Shown piece after piece: positions 42,148 to 49,649 of a stretch of DNA of 64,000 nt. The stretch is from positions 124,001 through 188,000 of the forward strand of contig NZ_JBHUEM010000052.1 of assembly GCF_042680805.1 (NCBI RefSeq), in the 5' to 3' direction. Both the position numbers and the translations under genes were made by a program. The notes beneath the pieces were generated by a model that searched no databases, was not told where the DNA came from, and saw only the letters and a list, made by a program, of their open reading frames with translations. This DNA comes from Bacillus_CJ salitolerans. Lineage in GTDB: Bacteria > Bacillota > Bacilli > Bacillales > SA4. Position 1 is the stretch's first letter. Every line of letters starts with the position of its first letter.

Positions 42148-43092
42148 ATGAAAGAATTATTAACGATTAGGCATCCACAAAAGGAAGATGCTGAATCAGT
42201 GTGTAACCTGGTCATTGCCTGTGATGTTGAAGATTTCGGAGCCCCAGATTTTGACTTAAATGAACTACTTGATATGTGGGCTGACTTTGACCTTGAGAAT
42301 AATGTTTGGATCGTAGAAAATTCACAGAAAACAATTGTTGGTTATGCCTTCCTTGAAGAGGATAGTGAAGAGAAACTTTTTAGCTACGGATTTGTCTTAC
42401 CATCAGCAAGAGGTACTGGTGTTGGAGCTGCACTTCTACATGCTATCGAAGACCGAGCAAAAGTACTCTGCAATGACTCGGGACTTCAAAAGAGACTACA
42501 AAACTTAATCCCTACATTGAGAGAGGATGCGAATCAATTATTGAAAAACAATGGGTTTAACCCAGTCCGCTATTTTAAACGGATGAGTATTTCAATGGAT
42601 CAGCCTCCAAAAAAACCTTTGCTTCCAGAAGGATTTTCCATTCATCCGTTTGTCAAAGGGCAGGATGAGGAATCTGTATATCAGACGTACACTGAATCCT
42701 TTGCTGATCATTGGGATTATGCGGCACCGACATTCGATGCATGGGTTGAAAAGACGAAACGCCCATCGTTTACGCCAGAGTGGTGGTTTGTTGCACGTGA
42801 TGAACAAGGGAAGGTAGCAGGAATAGCTTTATGCCGAATGCGAGAGGATTCCCTTTTTGTGAATCAATTAGGAGTAAAAAGTGCTTATCGTGGTGTAGGC
42901 TTAGGATTAGCCTTACTACAACATTCCTTTTACGCCTCGTATCACTCTGGTCAACCAGTAGTTTCACTAGGAGTGGATGCCGAAAGTCCTACAGGGGCAT
43001 ACCGTCTTTACGAAAAAGTAGGTATGAAGGCTGTTCACGATGTTACCTTATGTGAAAAGTTGATTATTCCAGCTAATGAGAAAGTATCATAG
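42148..43092 (+). CDS. Two-domain GNAT acetyltransferase
   Basis: 314 residues. Each half is a GNAT fold: the first has the CoA loop S-A-R-G-T-G-V-G-A-A-L-L, the second V-K-S-A-Y-R-G-V-G-L-G-L-A-L-L. The tandem arrangement is like MshD-type proteins. The second half holds the end motif Y-R-L-Y-E-K-V-G-M. Substrate unknown. AAAGAGAGCG lies before the ATG. Isolated gene with its own terminator. Confidence 0.88.
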   Translation: MKELLTIRHPQKEDAESVCNLVIACDVEDFGAPDFDLNELLDMWADFDLENNVWIVENSQKTIVGYAFLEEDSEEKLFSYGFVLPSARGTGVGAALLHAIEDRAKVLCNDSGLQKRLQNLIPTLREDANQLLKNNGFNPVRYFKRMSISMDQPPKKPLLPEGFSIHPFVKGQDEESVYQTYTESFADHWDYAAPTFDAWVEKTKRPSFTPEWWFVARDEQGKVAGIALCRMREDSLFVNQLGVKSAYRGVGLGLALLQHSFYASYHSGQPVVSLGVDAESPTGAYRLYEKVGMKAVHDVTLCEKLIIPANEKVS

Positions 43093-43111
43093 TCTTTTCT
43101 ATACAGTCATA

Positions 43112-43153
43112 AAAAAAAGCCAACACACCTCTTGGGTATATTGGCTTTTTTTA
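43112..43153. terminator. Bidirectional terminator
   Basis: AAAAAAAAGCCAA / TTGGCTTTTTTT between the convergent GNAT and Gln-rich protein genes. Confidence 0.88.
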
Positions 43154-43154
43154 A

Positions 43155-43547
43155 CTACTGATGAAATGGTGTTTGAAAGTGAGTGTTAACGTTTGCGTGA
43201 TTTTGATATTGGTTTTGACTTTGCTGGTTCATGGTTTGACCTGGTTGGAAAGTTCCAATTGTCGATTGGAACCCAGTTCCCACTAGGTCTTGTTGCATCT
43301 GATTACAAATGTTAACAACTTCTTGGCAACGCTGTATGGCTAGATCATGATCATTCAGACTTTGTTGAATAAGCTGTGCCGCTTGTTTTTCCCGCTGTAA
43401 AATTTGTTCTAGCATTTGGATGTTTTGTTGTTCCTGCTGAAGCATCATTCGATACTGTTGACTCCCTTGTTGTGTTTGGTGAAGTAATTGTTGTGCAATT
43501 TGTCTTGTGTGATTTACTTGTTGTACGCCATGTTGTGTTGTATGCAT
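43155..43547 (-). CDS. Gln-rich coiled-coil protein
   Basis: 130 residues, about a quarter Gln. Residues 15-90 form a heptad-like coiled coil (Q-Q-Y-R-M-M-L-Q-Q-E-Q-Q-N-I-Q-M-L-E-Q-I-L). The tail is low complexity (N-Q-Q-S-Q-N-Q-Y-Q-N-H). TTTAGGAGGCATTATC before the ATG is a strong site. Such Gln/His-rich small proteins are often spore-coat components in Bacillus; that is inference. Family not recognised. Confidence 0.7.
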   Translation of the reverse strand: MHTTQHGVQQVNHTRQIAQQLLHQTQQGSQQYRMMLQQEQQNIQMLEQILQREKQAAQLIQQSLNDHDLAIQRCQEVVNICNQMQQDLVGTGFQSTIGTFQPGQTMNQQSQNQYQNHANVNTHFQTPFHQ

Positions 43548-43671
43548 GATAATGCCTCCTAAATAGAATTGGAATCAAAGTTCCATAGATAGTTTGCATT
43601 CATAGGGGGAGAAAATTGTGTGGGAAATAAAACCTTAAACGGTAATTAACTTACAGATAGGGGAGGAATGA

Positions 43672-44070
43672 ATGGAAGATCTATATGTTCAATTAGCAGC
43701 CATTTTAGTGGCTATTCTTTCTGGGGGAATTGCTGTTTTTCAAATTTTACTCTTTTTAGGATTTCCACTCGGAGAATACAGTTGGGGTGGTAAATACAAA
43801 GGGGTCTTACCGAAAAAAATAAGAATGATGAGTTTACCAGCAGCTGTTTTAGGGTTATTCTTTGGACTCGTATTTTTAATGCATACAAATTTGTTAACGA
43901 TTGAATCGATCCTACCCACTAATATTCTTGTCTGGGTTATTACTGTTTTTCTAGGTCTAAACACATTAGGGAATTTAGCATCTAGAAGTAAAAAAGAAAA
44001 AGTTGTGATGGGCCCTATTGCTGCGATTACGTTTTTATCCTGCTTATTCATTTCAATTTTTGGAAAATAA
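43672..44070 (+). CDS. Four-TM hypothetical membrane protein
   Basis: 132 residues with four hydrophobic segments (about 6-30, 55-75, 85-105 and 112-130) and a conserved-looking loop F-P-L-G-E-Y-S-W-G-G-K-Y-K-G-V-L-P. GGGGAGG precedes the ATG. Small integral membrane proteins of this type are common in Bacillus; function unknown. Confidence 0.75.
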   Translation: MEDLYVQLAAILVAILSGGIAVFQILLFLGFPLGEYSWGGKYKGVLPKKIRMMSLPAAVLGLFFGLVFLMHTNLLTIESILPTNILVWVITVFLGLNTLGNLASRSKKEKVVMGPIAAITFLSCLFISIFGK

Positions 44071-44080
44071 TAGGGAAAGT

Positions 44081-44113
44081 AAAGCTGCAGAAAAAAGTCT
44101 CTGCAGCTTTCAC
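44081..44113. terminator. Bidirectional terminator
   Basis: AAAGCTGCAG / CTGCAGCTTT perfect stem with a ten-base loop between convergent genes. Confidence 0.82.
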
Positions 44114-44138
44114 TAATTGTTCAAACCTGTTTACTTCA

Positions 44139-45161
44139 TTAATCGGAATGACTTTCTGTCCGTATCTTTAAGTCTCCATATTTAATAAATCCTTTTTTTC
44201 TCATCCACTCTGATAAAAGTAAACTAATCATAGCAGGACCTATAAAATGCAATAGTGCGATTTTGATCCACACATCCATTCCAAATCCCATGACAGCAAA
44301 AGTCATCATCGGTCCTACTAATCCACTAGTGCCCATTCCAGCACCTGCTGCATTATTTGACATGGGCAGTAGAATCGTACCAATTGGTGCAAGTACAATT
44401 CCTGCTATGGTCGGGGGAATGAGAATAAGGGGATTTTTAATGATATTTCCTACCTGAAGCATGGAAGTACCGAGACCAATGGCTAATAGCCCTCCAACCC
44501 CATTTTCACGATAACTACTGACGCCAAAGCCAATCATTTGTGCAGCACATCCGATTGTTGCTGCACCTGCTGCACTTCCTTCTAATCCAAGCATCAATGA
44601 AATGGCAGCGCTTGAAATAGGGGCTGTTAAAGCTAGTCCCATTAAGGCAGCAACTAGGATCCCTAAAACAAATGGTTGCTGGGAAGTTGACCAATTAACA
44701 AGGGCACCGAAGGAAGTCAATAATTGATGTAGTGGTGGACCCAAAAATGTGGCAACGCTGTAACCAACCAGTATGGTTGTTAAGGGCGTGAGGATAATAT
44801 CTAGTTTCGTTTCATTGTGAACCATTTTTCCTATTTCAGTTGAAAGTACGGCAGCCACATAACTCCCAACTGGGCCTCCAAGGGAAGCACCTGCTGCACC
44901 ACTAATGATGGCGGCAAAAATTACAAGTGGAGGCGCCTTAAGTCCGTACGCAACGGCAGCTCCAATTCCAGGCCCCATTAATGACTTGGCCAACGTACCC
45001 ATTTCAATTAGAAAAGGAACATGAAGTTTCGTTCCGATTGTTTCGATAATCAGCCCAATGATTAGCGTGGAAAATAAACCTAGTGCCATAAATTGAAGTG
45101 CCTTTATAAAATAGTCGAACGCTGAGAGAGTCACACCTTTGCGTCTTAAGAATGAAAGCAT
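44139..45161 (-). CDS. PTS_EIIC_2-type membrane permease
   Basis: 340 residues, eight to ten membrane segments with many Gly-rich turns (G-P-G-I-G-A-A-V-A, S-G-A-A-G-A-S-L-G-G-P-V-G, G-M-G-T-S-G-L-V-G-P-M). The sequence fits the PTS sugar IIC-like family found without IIA/IIB partners, as here. It starts M-L-S-F-L-R-R-K-G-V-T-L-S. Whether it works with PTS phosphorylation is doubtful. It stands alone on the minus strand. Confidence 0.78.
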   Translation of the reverse strand: MLSFLRRKGVTLSAFDYFIKALQFMALGLFSTLIIGLIIETIGTKLHVPFLIEMGTLAKSLMGPGIGAAVAYGLKAPPLVIFAAIISGAAGASLGGPVGSYVAAVLSTEIGKMVHNETKLDIILTPLTTILVGYSVATFLGPPLHQLLTSFGALVNWSTSQQPFVLGILVAALMGLALTAPISSAAISLMLGLEGSAAGAATIGCAAQMIGFGVSSYRENGVGGLLAIGLGTSMLQVGNIIKNPLILIPPTIAGIVLAPIGTILLPMSNNAAGAGMGTSGLVGPMMTFAVMGFGMDVWIKIALLHFIGPAMISLLLSEWMRKKGFIKYGDLKIRTESHSD

Positions 45162-45270
45162 GGAGGGTACACATCCTTTATAGATACATAATAGTAATGT
45201 TAGGTTTTGCTTCTTTAGAGGACATATACAATCCTATCGTCCAATTAAATAGGACGAATATAAATTGTGA

Positions 45271-45314
45271 GTAGCGAGCCCTTTATCGATATATCGGAAT
45301 AGGGCTTTTTGTAT
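45271..45314. terminator. Terminator-like stem in front of the permease
   Basis: GAGCCCT / AGGGCTTTTT with the inner palindrome ATCGATATATCGGAT. It might be a relic of an upstream gene or an attenuator; it follows no intact plus-strand gene. Confidence 0.5.
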
Positions 45315-45451
45315 CTCGTTTTTGAAAAAATATGAGTTTTTTGTGGAAAATAAGGATGACTGATCAATTTTTTAGTTATGTAGTGAATGGTATGTACAGA
45401 TTCACTGATTTTTGAGTCCATATACAGCCTTTTTGGGCAAACGAATCAAGA

Positions 45452-45642
45452 GTATCAGCAACCTAAATATATTTATCATCAACTTTGGAATACTTATCAG
45501 CAACTACCTACTTTTATCGTCAACTTTCAGAATTTATCATCAACTTTTTGTTTTATCATCAACTTTTCACTGCTTATCATCAAGTCGAGTTTATTTAACA
45601 GCAGCTTTTGATAGTTTTTCAGCAACTCAAAATATATCAGCA
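45452..45642. repeat. Array with TTATCA(T/G)CAACTTT core
   Basis: About nine imperfect units spaced ~21 bp apart carry TTATCAGCAAC, TTATCATCAACTTT or TTATCGTCAACTTT. The complement of the core (AAGTTGCTGATAA) is the core of the array at 57978. Spacers are unrelated A/T-rich bases. No coding sense: no ribosome binding site and no consistent amino-acid repeat. Confidence 0.75.
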
Positions 45643-45664
45643 CAATCAAAGTGGAAAAAGGAAA

Positions 45665-45694
45665 AAAGTTTTGTAAACGAATTTACAAAACTTT
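45665..45694. repeat. 13-bp perfect inverted repeat
   Basis: AAAGTTTTGTAAA / TTTACAAAACTTT with a CGAA loop, followed by CCCAATG. It lies just after the array. Confidence 0.65.
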
Positions 45695-45891
45695 CCCAAT
45701 GTTTAACGGATTGAAACTTAAAGCGGCAGTAGAAAATTCTGGTGCTTTAGTGATCGGTGCAAGTAGTGAACCAATGATAAACCAGCCTATTATTTTATTC
45801 ATTTTGGAATAATGGTTTACACAATCATTAAATCATGATAAAAATCTATTGATTCTATATGTAATAATGAGTGGATTAGATATATAAAACT
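45695..45891 (+). other. Intergenic stretch with a coding relic
   Basis: A short frame reads L-K-L-K-A-A-V-E-N-S-G-A-L-V-I-G-A-S-S-E and then I-I-L-F-I-L-E, protein-like but without start; a leftover of an unidentified gene. No intact gene in this stretch. Confidence 0.3.
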
Positions 45892-45939
45892 AAATTTGTA
45901 AACCCAATATTCATATTCGAATATTGGGTTTACAAATTT
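45892..45939. promoter_or_regulatory. 21-bp perfect inverted repeat before the 46075 operon
   Basis: Arms of 21 bases (AAATTTGTAAACCCAATATT plus C) with a six-base loop. The block CCCAATATTCA recurs once more as a direct repeat at 45942-45952, then CAATGTTGG. It may end transcription from the left, but repeated CCCAATATTC half-sites also fit an operator for the nearby regulator. Confidence 0.6.
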
Positions 45940-46074
45940 ATCCCAATATTCAATGTTGGTTATATTTGGTACGCTATTATAGAAATTAATCATGTTACGA
46001 AGTGATTAATTAGCTATCTTTTTAAGAGGAGGGTAGGAGGGTCTAAATAAATTCAATTATAGGGAGATGAACCT

Positions 46075-47094
46075 TTGAGTACGTATCAAGACTTTTTTAT
46101 AAGAGGGCATCTTGGGGCAGACAATACAATTCCTGCTACAGGTACTTTAAGTAGCTCACCTGATATTATTCCTGTAGAAACCCATCCGATTAAATCTTTT
46201 CAAGAAGTGTTAGCATCTGACGAAAGCTATTCATCAGATCCAGGAACAACAGTGTCAATTGGTTACGATAACTACATATACGTTCGTGGGAAAAATGGAG
46301 GTATATCTCCTGTGAAGAAAAAAATATACCTTTATTATGTTCCTGCAAGTATTATCAATTGGCCATCAAAATGGAAAGACAATGGAATTCCCACCGCAGC
46401 GATTGACCCTACTACAGGTAAAGAAGTTATGTATGTAACTGTGGATGGCTCTCCAAATCAAGTCTTAGTCGGCAACAATGCATTCATTTGGAGAAATGTA
46501 CAACCCCCACCAGCTGGTAGCGATCATTATTGCTTAATTGCTCAGGTTACAGATGATAAAAATAGCAATCCTATCCCACACCAAGATGATTTCTCTTACG
46601 AAGATATGGCGTCCTTAATGCATAACAATCTAGGTTTTGGTTGGAGGAACGTCACTACTATTAGTAAAGATATCCCTACATGGAATAGTAATACTACTTT
46701 AGATGTTCCCCTTTCTGTAAAAACAGCAAAGTATGTTCATGTATATGTTGATATAAAGGGGCATAAGGGAGCCGAGATTTCCTTTCAATGTAGCACCCAG
46801 GACAAATCATCAACACCAATAGAAATATCAAAAACATTAGTTACTTCTAATGAAGCGATGATCTATGGTATAACCACAAAACTAGATCCAGGATTCTCAG
46901 GAAGTATTACATTAAACTATTTTCAAAATGGCATTACACCTTCTTCTGATAACCATATTAGAATTGAAGCTTCTTACGAGCATGAAGATGAGTTAAACAT
47001 TGATCAGGAACATCTTAATCGTCTCAAGGGCGCTGTGGGCATTGAGCCAACAACCCCAGTCTATTTAGGTGATTTTAAATGGCTTGTTAAATAA
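46075..47094 (+). CDS. Hypothetical protein, first gene of the quorum-linked operon
   Basis: 339 residues from TTG 46075, with AGGGAG eight bases upstream. The opening M-S-T-Y-Q-D-F-F-I-R-G-H-L-G, S-S-S-P-D-I-I-P-V-E-T and D-N-Y-I-Y-V-R-G-K-N-G-G look like a conserved set, and Y-L-Y-Y-V-P-A-S-I-I-N-W-P-S-K-W and F-G-W-R-N-V are further blocks. The protein is beta-rich with no signal peptide or membrane segment. I recall similar hypothetical proteins but no assigned function. The next gene starts 23 bases later. Confidence 0.75.
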   Translation: MSTYQDFFIRGHLGADNTIPATGTLSSSPDIIPVETHPIKSFQEVLASDESYSSDPGTTVSIGYDNYIYVRGKNGGISPVKKKIYLYYVPASIINWPSKWKDNGIPTAAIDPTTGKEVMYVTVDGSPNQVLVGNNAFIWRNVQPPPAGSDHYCLIAQVTDDKNSNPIPHQDDFSYEDMASLMHNNLGFGWRNVTTISKDIPTWNSNTTLDVPLSVKTAKYVHVYVDIKGHKGAEISFQCSTQDKSSTPIEISKTLVTSNEAMIYGITTKLDPGFSGSITLNYFQNGITPSSDNHIRIEASYEHEDELNIDQEHLNRLKGAVGIEPTTPVYLGDFKWLVK

Positions 47095-47117
47095 TAAAAA
47101 AACAAGGAGTGAATAAA

Positions 47118-47912
47118 ATGTTACAATATCTGAATGCCGCAATAGGTTGTGCTGAAGTTATCTCAAAACTTATTTCTACTTTATCTTCTTCAGAAAAGGC
47201 AAATATTAATGGTATCATGCGTACGAGTGCATCTGTGGGAGATTTAGAAATGGTTCTGTATGAAAATGTAGAACAAAATCCGCCACGTATAGAGAGGGAG
47301 TACTATTTACACAATAAAGGTGAAGAGGAAATCGTAAATACGATTACTTATAATAAATCATTACAACCTGATGTTTTCACTAACTTTACTGAAACCATCT
47401 CAATTGAACCTAATAAATGGTTTCCTATTAACGAAGATGAGCTAGAATCATGGAAGGATGGAGATATTTCAACATCTAAGAATCTTCCATTAAGCCAGTT
47501 AGAGGTTCAAGGGCCTATTACTAGATCTATTTCATTCTCAATTTTTTCTATTTCAACAGCTCTCGCAATCAATATTCTTCCTTCCTTAGAAGCAGGCTTT
47601 GAAGGAAATAAATTATTTTTTAAGGTAAAACCCAATATGGATTTATCCAGAACTAAAATTTTTGGTCAATTAAAAGATCAGAATCGTTCTGCCACTATAA
47701 AAGGGGAAATTGGTCCTTCAGATAAGAAGAGTAACAGTTTAGGTGAGAATGAATGGTCACTGGAATTACCTTTTGACTTAGGACAAACAGTCGATGAATT
47801 TAGTATCACATTAGAGATGGAAGCAAGTATGTACTATGAAATTACTAAGAATTCTAGAGAACGTCTTTTAGATGAGCCAGCTATCCTTCGTAATAAAGTA
47901 TTAGACAAATAA
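47118..47912 (+). CDS. Hypothetical beta-rich protein, second gene of the operon
   Basis: 264 residues from ATG 47118, with AAGGAG nine bases before. A helical start (Y-L-N-A-A-I-G-C-A-E-V-I-S-K-L-I-S-T-L-S) is followed by a long beta-sheet-like region of mixed charge and a hydrophobic stretch at about 155-175 (S-I-F-S-I-S-T-A-L-A-I-N-I-L). No family recognised. It could insert into or associate with membranes. Co-transcribed with the 46075 gene and closed by a hairpin. Confidence 0.72.
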   Translation: MLQYLNAAIGCAEVISKLISTLSSSEKANINGIMRTSASVGDLEMVLYENVEQNPPRIEREYYLHNKGEEEIVNTITYNKSLQPDVFTNFTETISIEPNKWFPINEDELESWKDGDISTSKNLPLSQLEVQGPITRSISFSIFSISTALAINILPSLEAGFEGNKLFFKVKPNMDLSRTKIFGQLKDQNRSATIKGEIGPSDKKSNSLGENEWSLELPFDLGQTVDEFSITLEMEASMYYEITKNSRERLLDEPAILRNKVLDK

Positions 47913-47925
47913 CCACAGATTAACC

Positions 47926-47962
47926 GATTATCATCCAATTATTACATTGGATGATAATTTAA
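47926..47962 (+). terminator. Hairpin ending the two-gene operon
   Basis: ATTATCATCCAAT / ATTGGATGATAAT, a 13-bp perfect stem with a short loop and TT behind. Confidence 0.78.
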
Positions 47963-48069
47963 TATTTCAATGCCTCAAACATACATTACTTTCCTAAATT
48001 ATCCATTTCTTTGATAATATAGAAAAGGATATTATTTTAAGTGAAATTTGTTGTGTTGGTGGTGCTGAA

Positions 48070-49320
48070 ATGAAGAGTGGAATTATAATTAGGTACAACC
48101 GTGTTAAACAAGGGTTAACTCAAGAGGAGCTGGCTAAAGGTATATGTTCGGTTTCTCATCTAAGTAAGATTGAATCAGGGAAATATGAAGCGAATAGAGA
48201 TACTATCAAGCTACTGTTCAAAAGACTTTCTATCATTACAGAAATAGAGAGTAAAATCTATAAAGAAAAGTCCGATTTTATAAGGTCTTTTTATTATTCT
48301 GTTGATTTTCTTGATTTCTTTAAAGTAAAGGAGATAATGGAAACAATATTGCAAAATGAGGAATACTATTTACAAACTGATCTACACTACTTATTTCTTA
48401 TTACAAAATTCAGATATTATACATACATCAACAATATATATAAAGCAGAAATACTGTATAACAAGTTAAAAAAATCCCTGACCAAACTATCCCTACAAGA
48501 AGAATACCTTTTTATACACAGCTATTCTATATACCTAATTCAGACTAAGAACTATAATTTAGCTAAAGAGAATTTATATAAACTAATTAATGGTAATCAT
48601 CCATTTGGAAGTACCGGGGAAGTTTATTATCATTATTCTCTAGTATGTAGCCACTTAGATGATAGAGGAGTTTGTATATTATTTGCTCAAAAGGCTTTGG
48701 AGAAGTACAGTTCCACCAATAACTTTCACCGTATTATGCATTCCATGTTATTAATGGGCATTAGTCTACTAAAATTAAACAATTTGACAGATGCAGAAGA
48801 AATATTTATGAAGATTAGAGAAGATGCAACTCGATTAGGAGAACAAAGTTTATTACTTGCTTGTTACCATAATTTGGGGATTGTTAAAAGAGAACAAAAA
48901 AAATATGTTGAATCTATTAATTATTTTAAATTAGCATTGAAGTATAGCTATAGCCAAGAATATTATTATAATAGTTTAGTAGAGTTAATCTATACATTAA
49001 GTTCCATTAATCAAATTGATCATGCAAAAGAGTATATTGAACAAGGGTTGTCTCTTCATAAAGATATTCAGTTTACGCATTATATTGTGATGCTTAAGTA
49101 TTTTAAAGTTCTTTCAGAGGGGAAATTAGAAAATTTGGTTCATTATCTAGAAGAGTTTGCCATACCTACACTTATTGATATTTCCTATACCAAACCGCTT
49201 AAAGAATTCTCCCTTATTTTAGTTGATTTTTATATAGAAGACATTAAAAAACAAAACAAATACTTACTCTTAGCACTACATCATAATGATATTGAAAAAA
49301 TAAAGGAGGTGTTCTCGTGA
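48070..49320 (+). CDS. RRNPP-family regulator (HTH plus TPR)
   Basis: 416 residues. Residues 1-60 form an XRE HTH (I-I-R-Y-N-R-V-K-Q-G-L-T-Q-E-E-L-A-K-G, then V-S-H-L-S-K-I-E-S-G-K-Y) very like NprR and PlcR. Residues 65-410 are repeated helical hairpins of TPR type (for example L-L-A-C-Y-H-N-L-G-I-V-K-R-E-Q-K-K-Y-V). The family senses imported oligopeptides through the TPR groove. Its TGA overlaps the GTG of a 44-residue exported-peptide gene, the standard layout of a regulator with its own pheromone. The gene pair upstream is the obvious target candidate. Confidence 0.88.
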   Translation: MKSGIIIRYNRVKQGLTQEELAKGICSVSHLSKIESGKYEANRDTIKLLFKRLSIITEIESKIYKEKSDFIRSFYYSVDFLDFFKVKEIMETILQNEEYYLQTDLHYLFLITKFRYYTYINNIYKAEILYNKLKKSLTKLSLQEEYLFIHSYSIYLIQTKNYNLAKENLYKLINGNHPFGSTGEVYYHYSLVCSHLDDRGVCILFAQKALEKYSSTNNFHRIMHSMLLMGISLLKLNNLTDAEEIFMKIREDATRLGEQSLLLACYHNLGIVKREQKKYVESINYFKLALKYSYSQEYYYNSLVELIYTLSSINQIDHAKEYIEQGLSLHKDIQFTHYIVMLKYFKVLSEGKLENLVHYLEEFAIPTLIDISYTKPLKEFSLILVDFYIEDIKKQNKYLLLALHHNDIEKIKEVFS

Positions 49321-49451
49321 AAAAGTTGTTTCTAACACTTGTACTAGTTGCATCTATGTCAATTTTTTTGAATGTTTCTGAAATATCAAGTAATGATGTT
49401 AAACAAACTGAACCAGAGTTACTTTTAGATCCAATCCATCCTCCAACTTAA
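49317..49451 (+). CDS. Pro-peptide of a quorum-sensing pheromone
   Basis: 44 residues: M-K-K-L-F-L-T-L-V-L-V-A-S-M-S-I-F-L is a Sec signal (two Lys, hydrophobic core), then a polar middle (S-E-I-S-S-N-D-V-K-Q-T-E) and the tail L-L-L-D-P-I-H-P-P-T. AAAGGAGG lies eight bases before GTG 49317, which overlaps the regulator's TGA (GTGA). Size, order and overlap match NprX, PapR and AimP genes. The active peptide is probably within the last 5-10 residues. The sequence does not resemble the known pheromones I can recall. Confidence 0.82.
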   Translation: MKKLFLTLVLVASMSIFLNVSEISSNDVKQTEPELLLDPIHPPT

Positions 49452-49480
49452 AATATTCTAATTGCTATTTATACAAATAG

Positions 49481-49535
49481 AAAACCGTCATTTTGATCAA
49501 TCATTTTCAAAATAACGGTTTTCTATTTTTTGTTG
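49481..49535 (+). terminator. Terminator of the regulator-peptide operon
   Basis: AAAACCGTCATTTTGA / TCAAAATAACGGTTTT with one mismatch, then a T-rich tail. Confidence 0.85.
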
Positions 49536-49649
49536 TAGAAAAAAATAAGTCTGCTTTTTAACAATTATTATTTTAAAACTACATCAACTAATCCGATCTT
49601 AAATCCATATAAAAAAGGAGAGCATCAACTCTCCTAATCGAACAAACTA

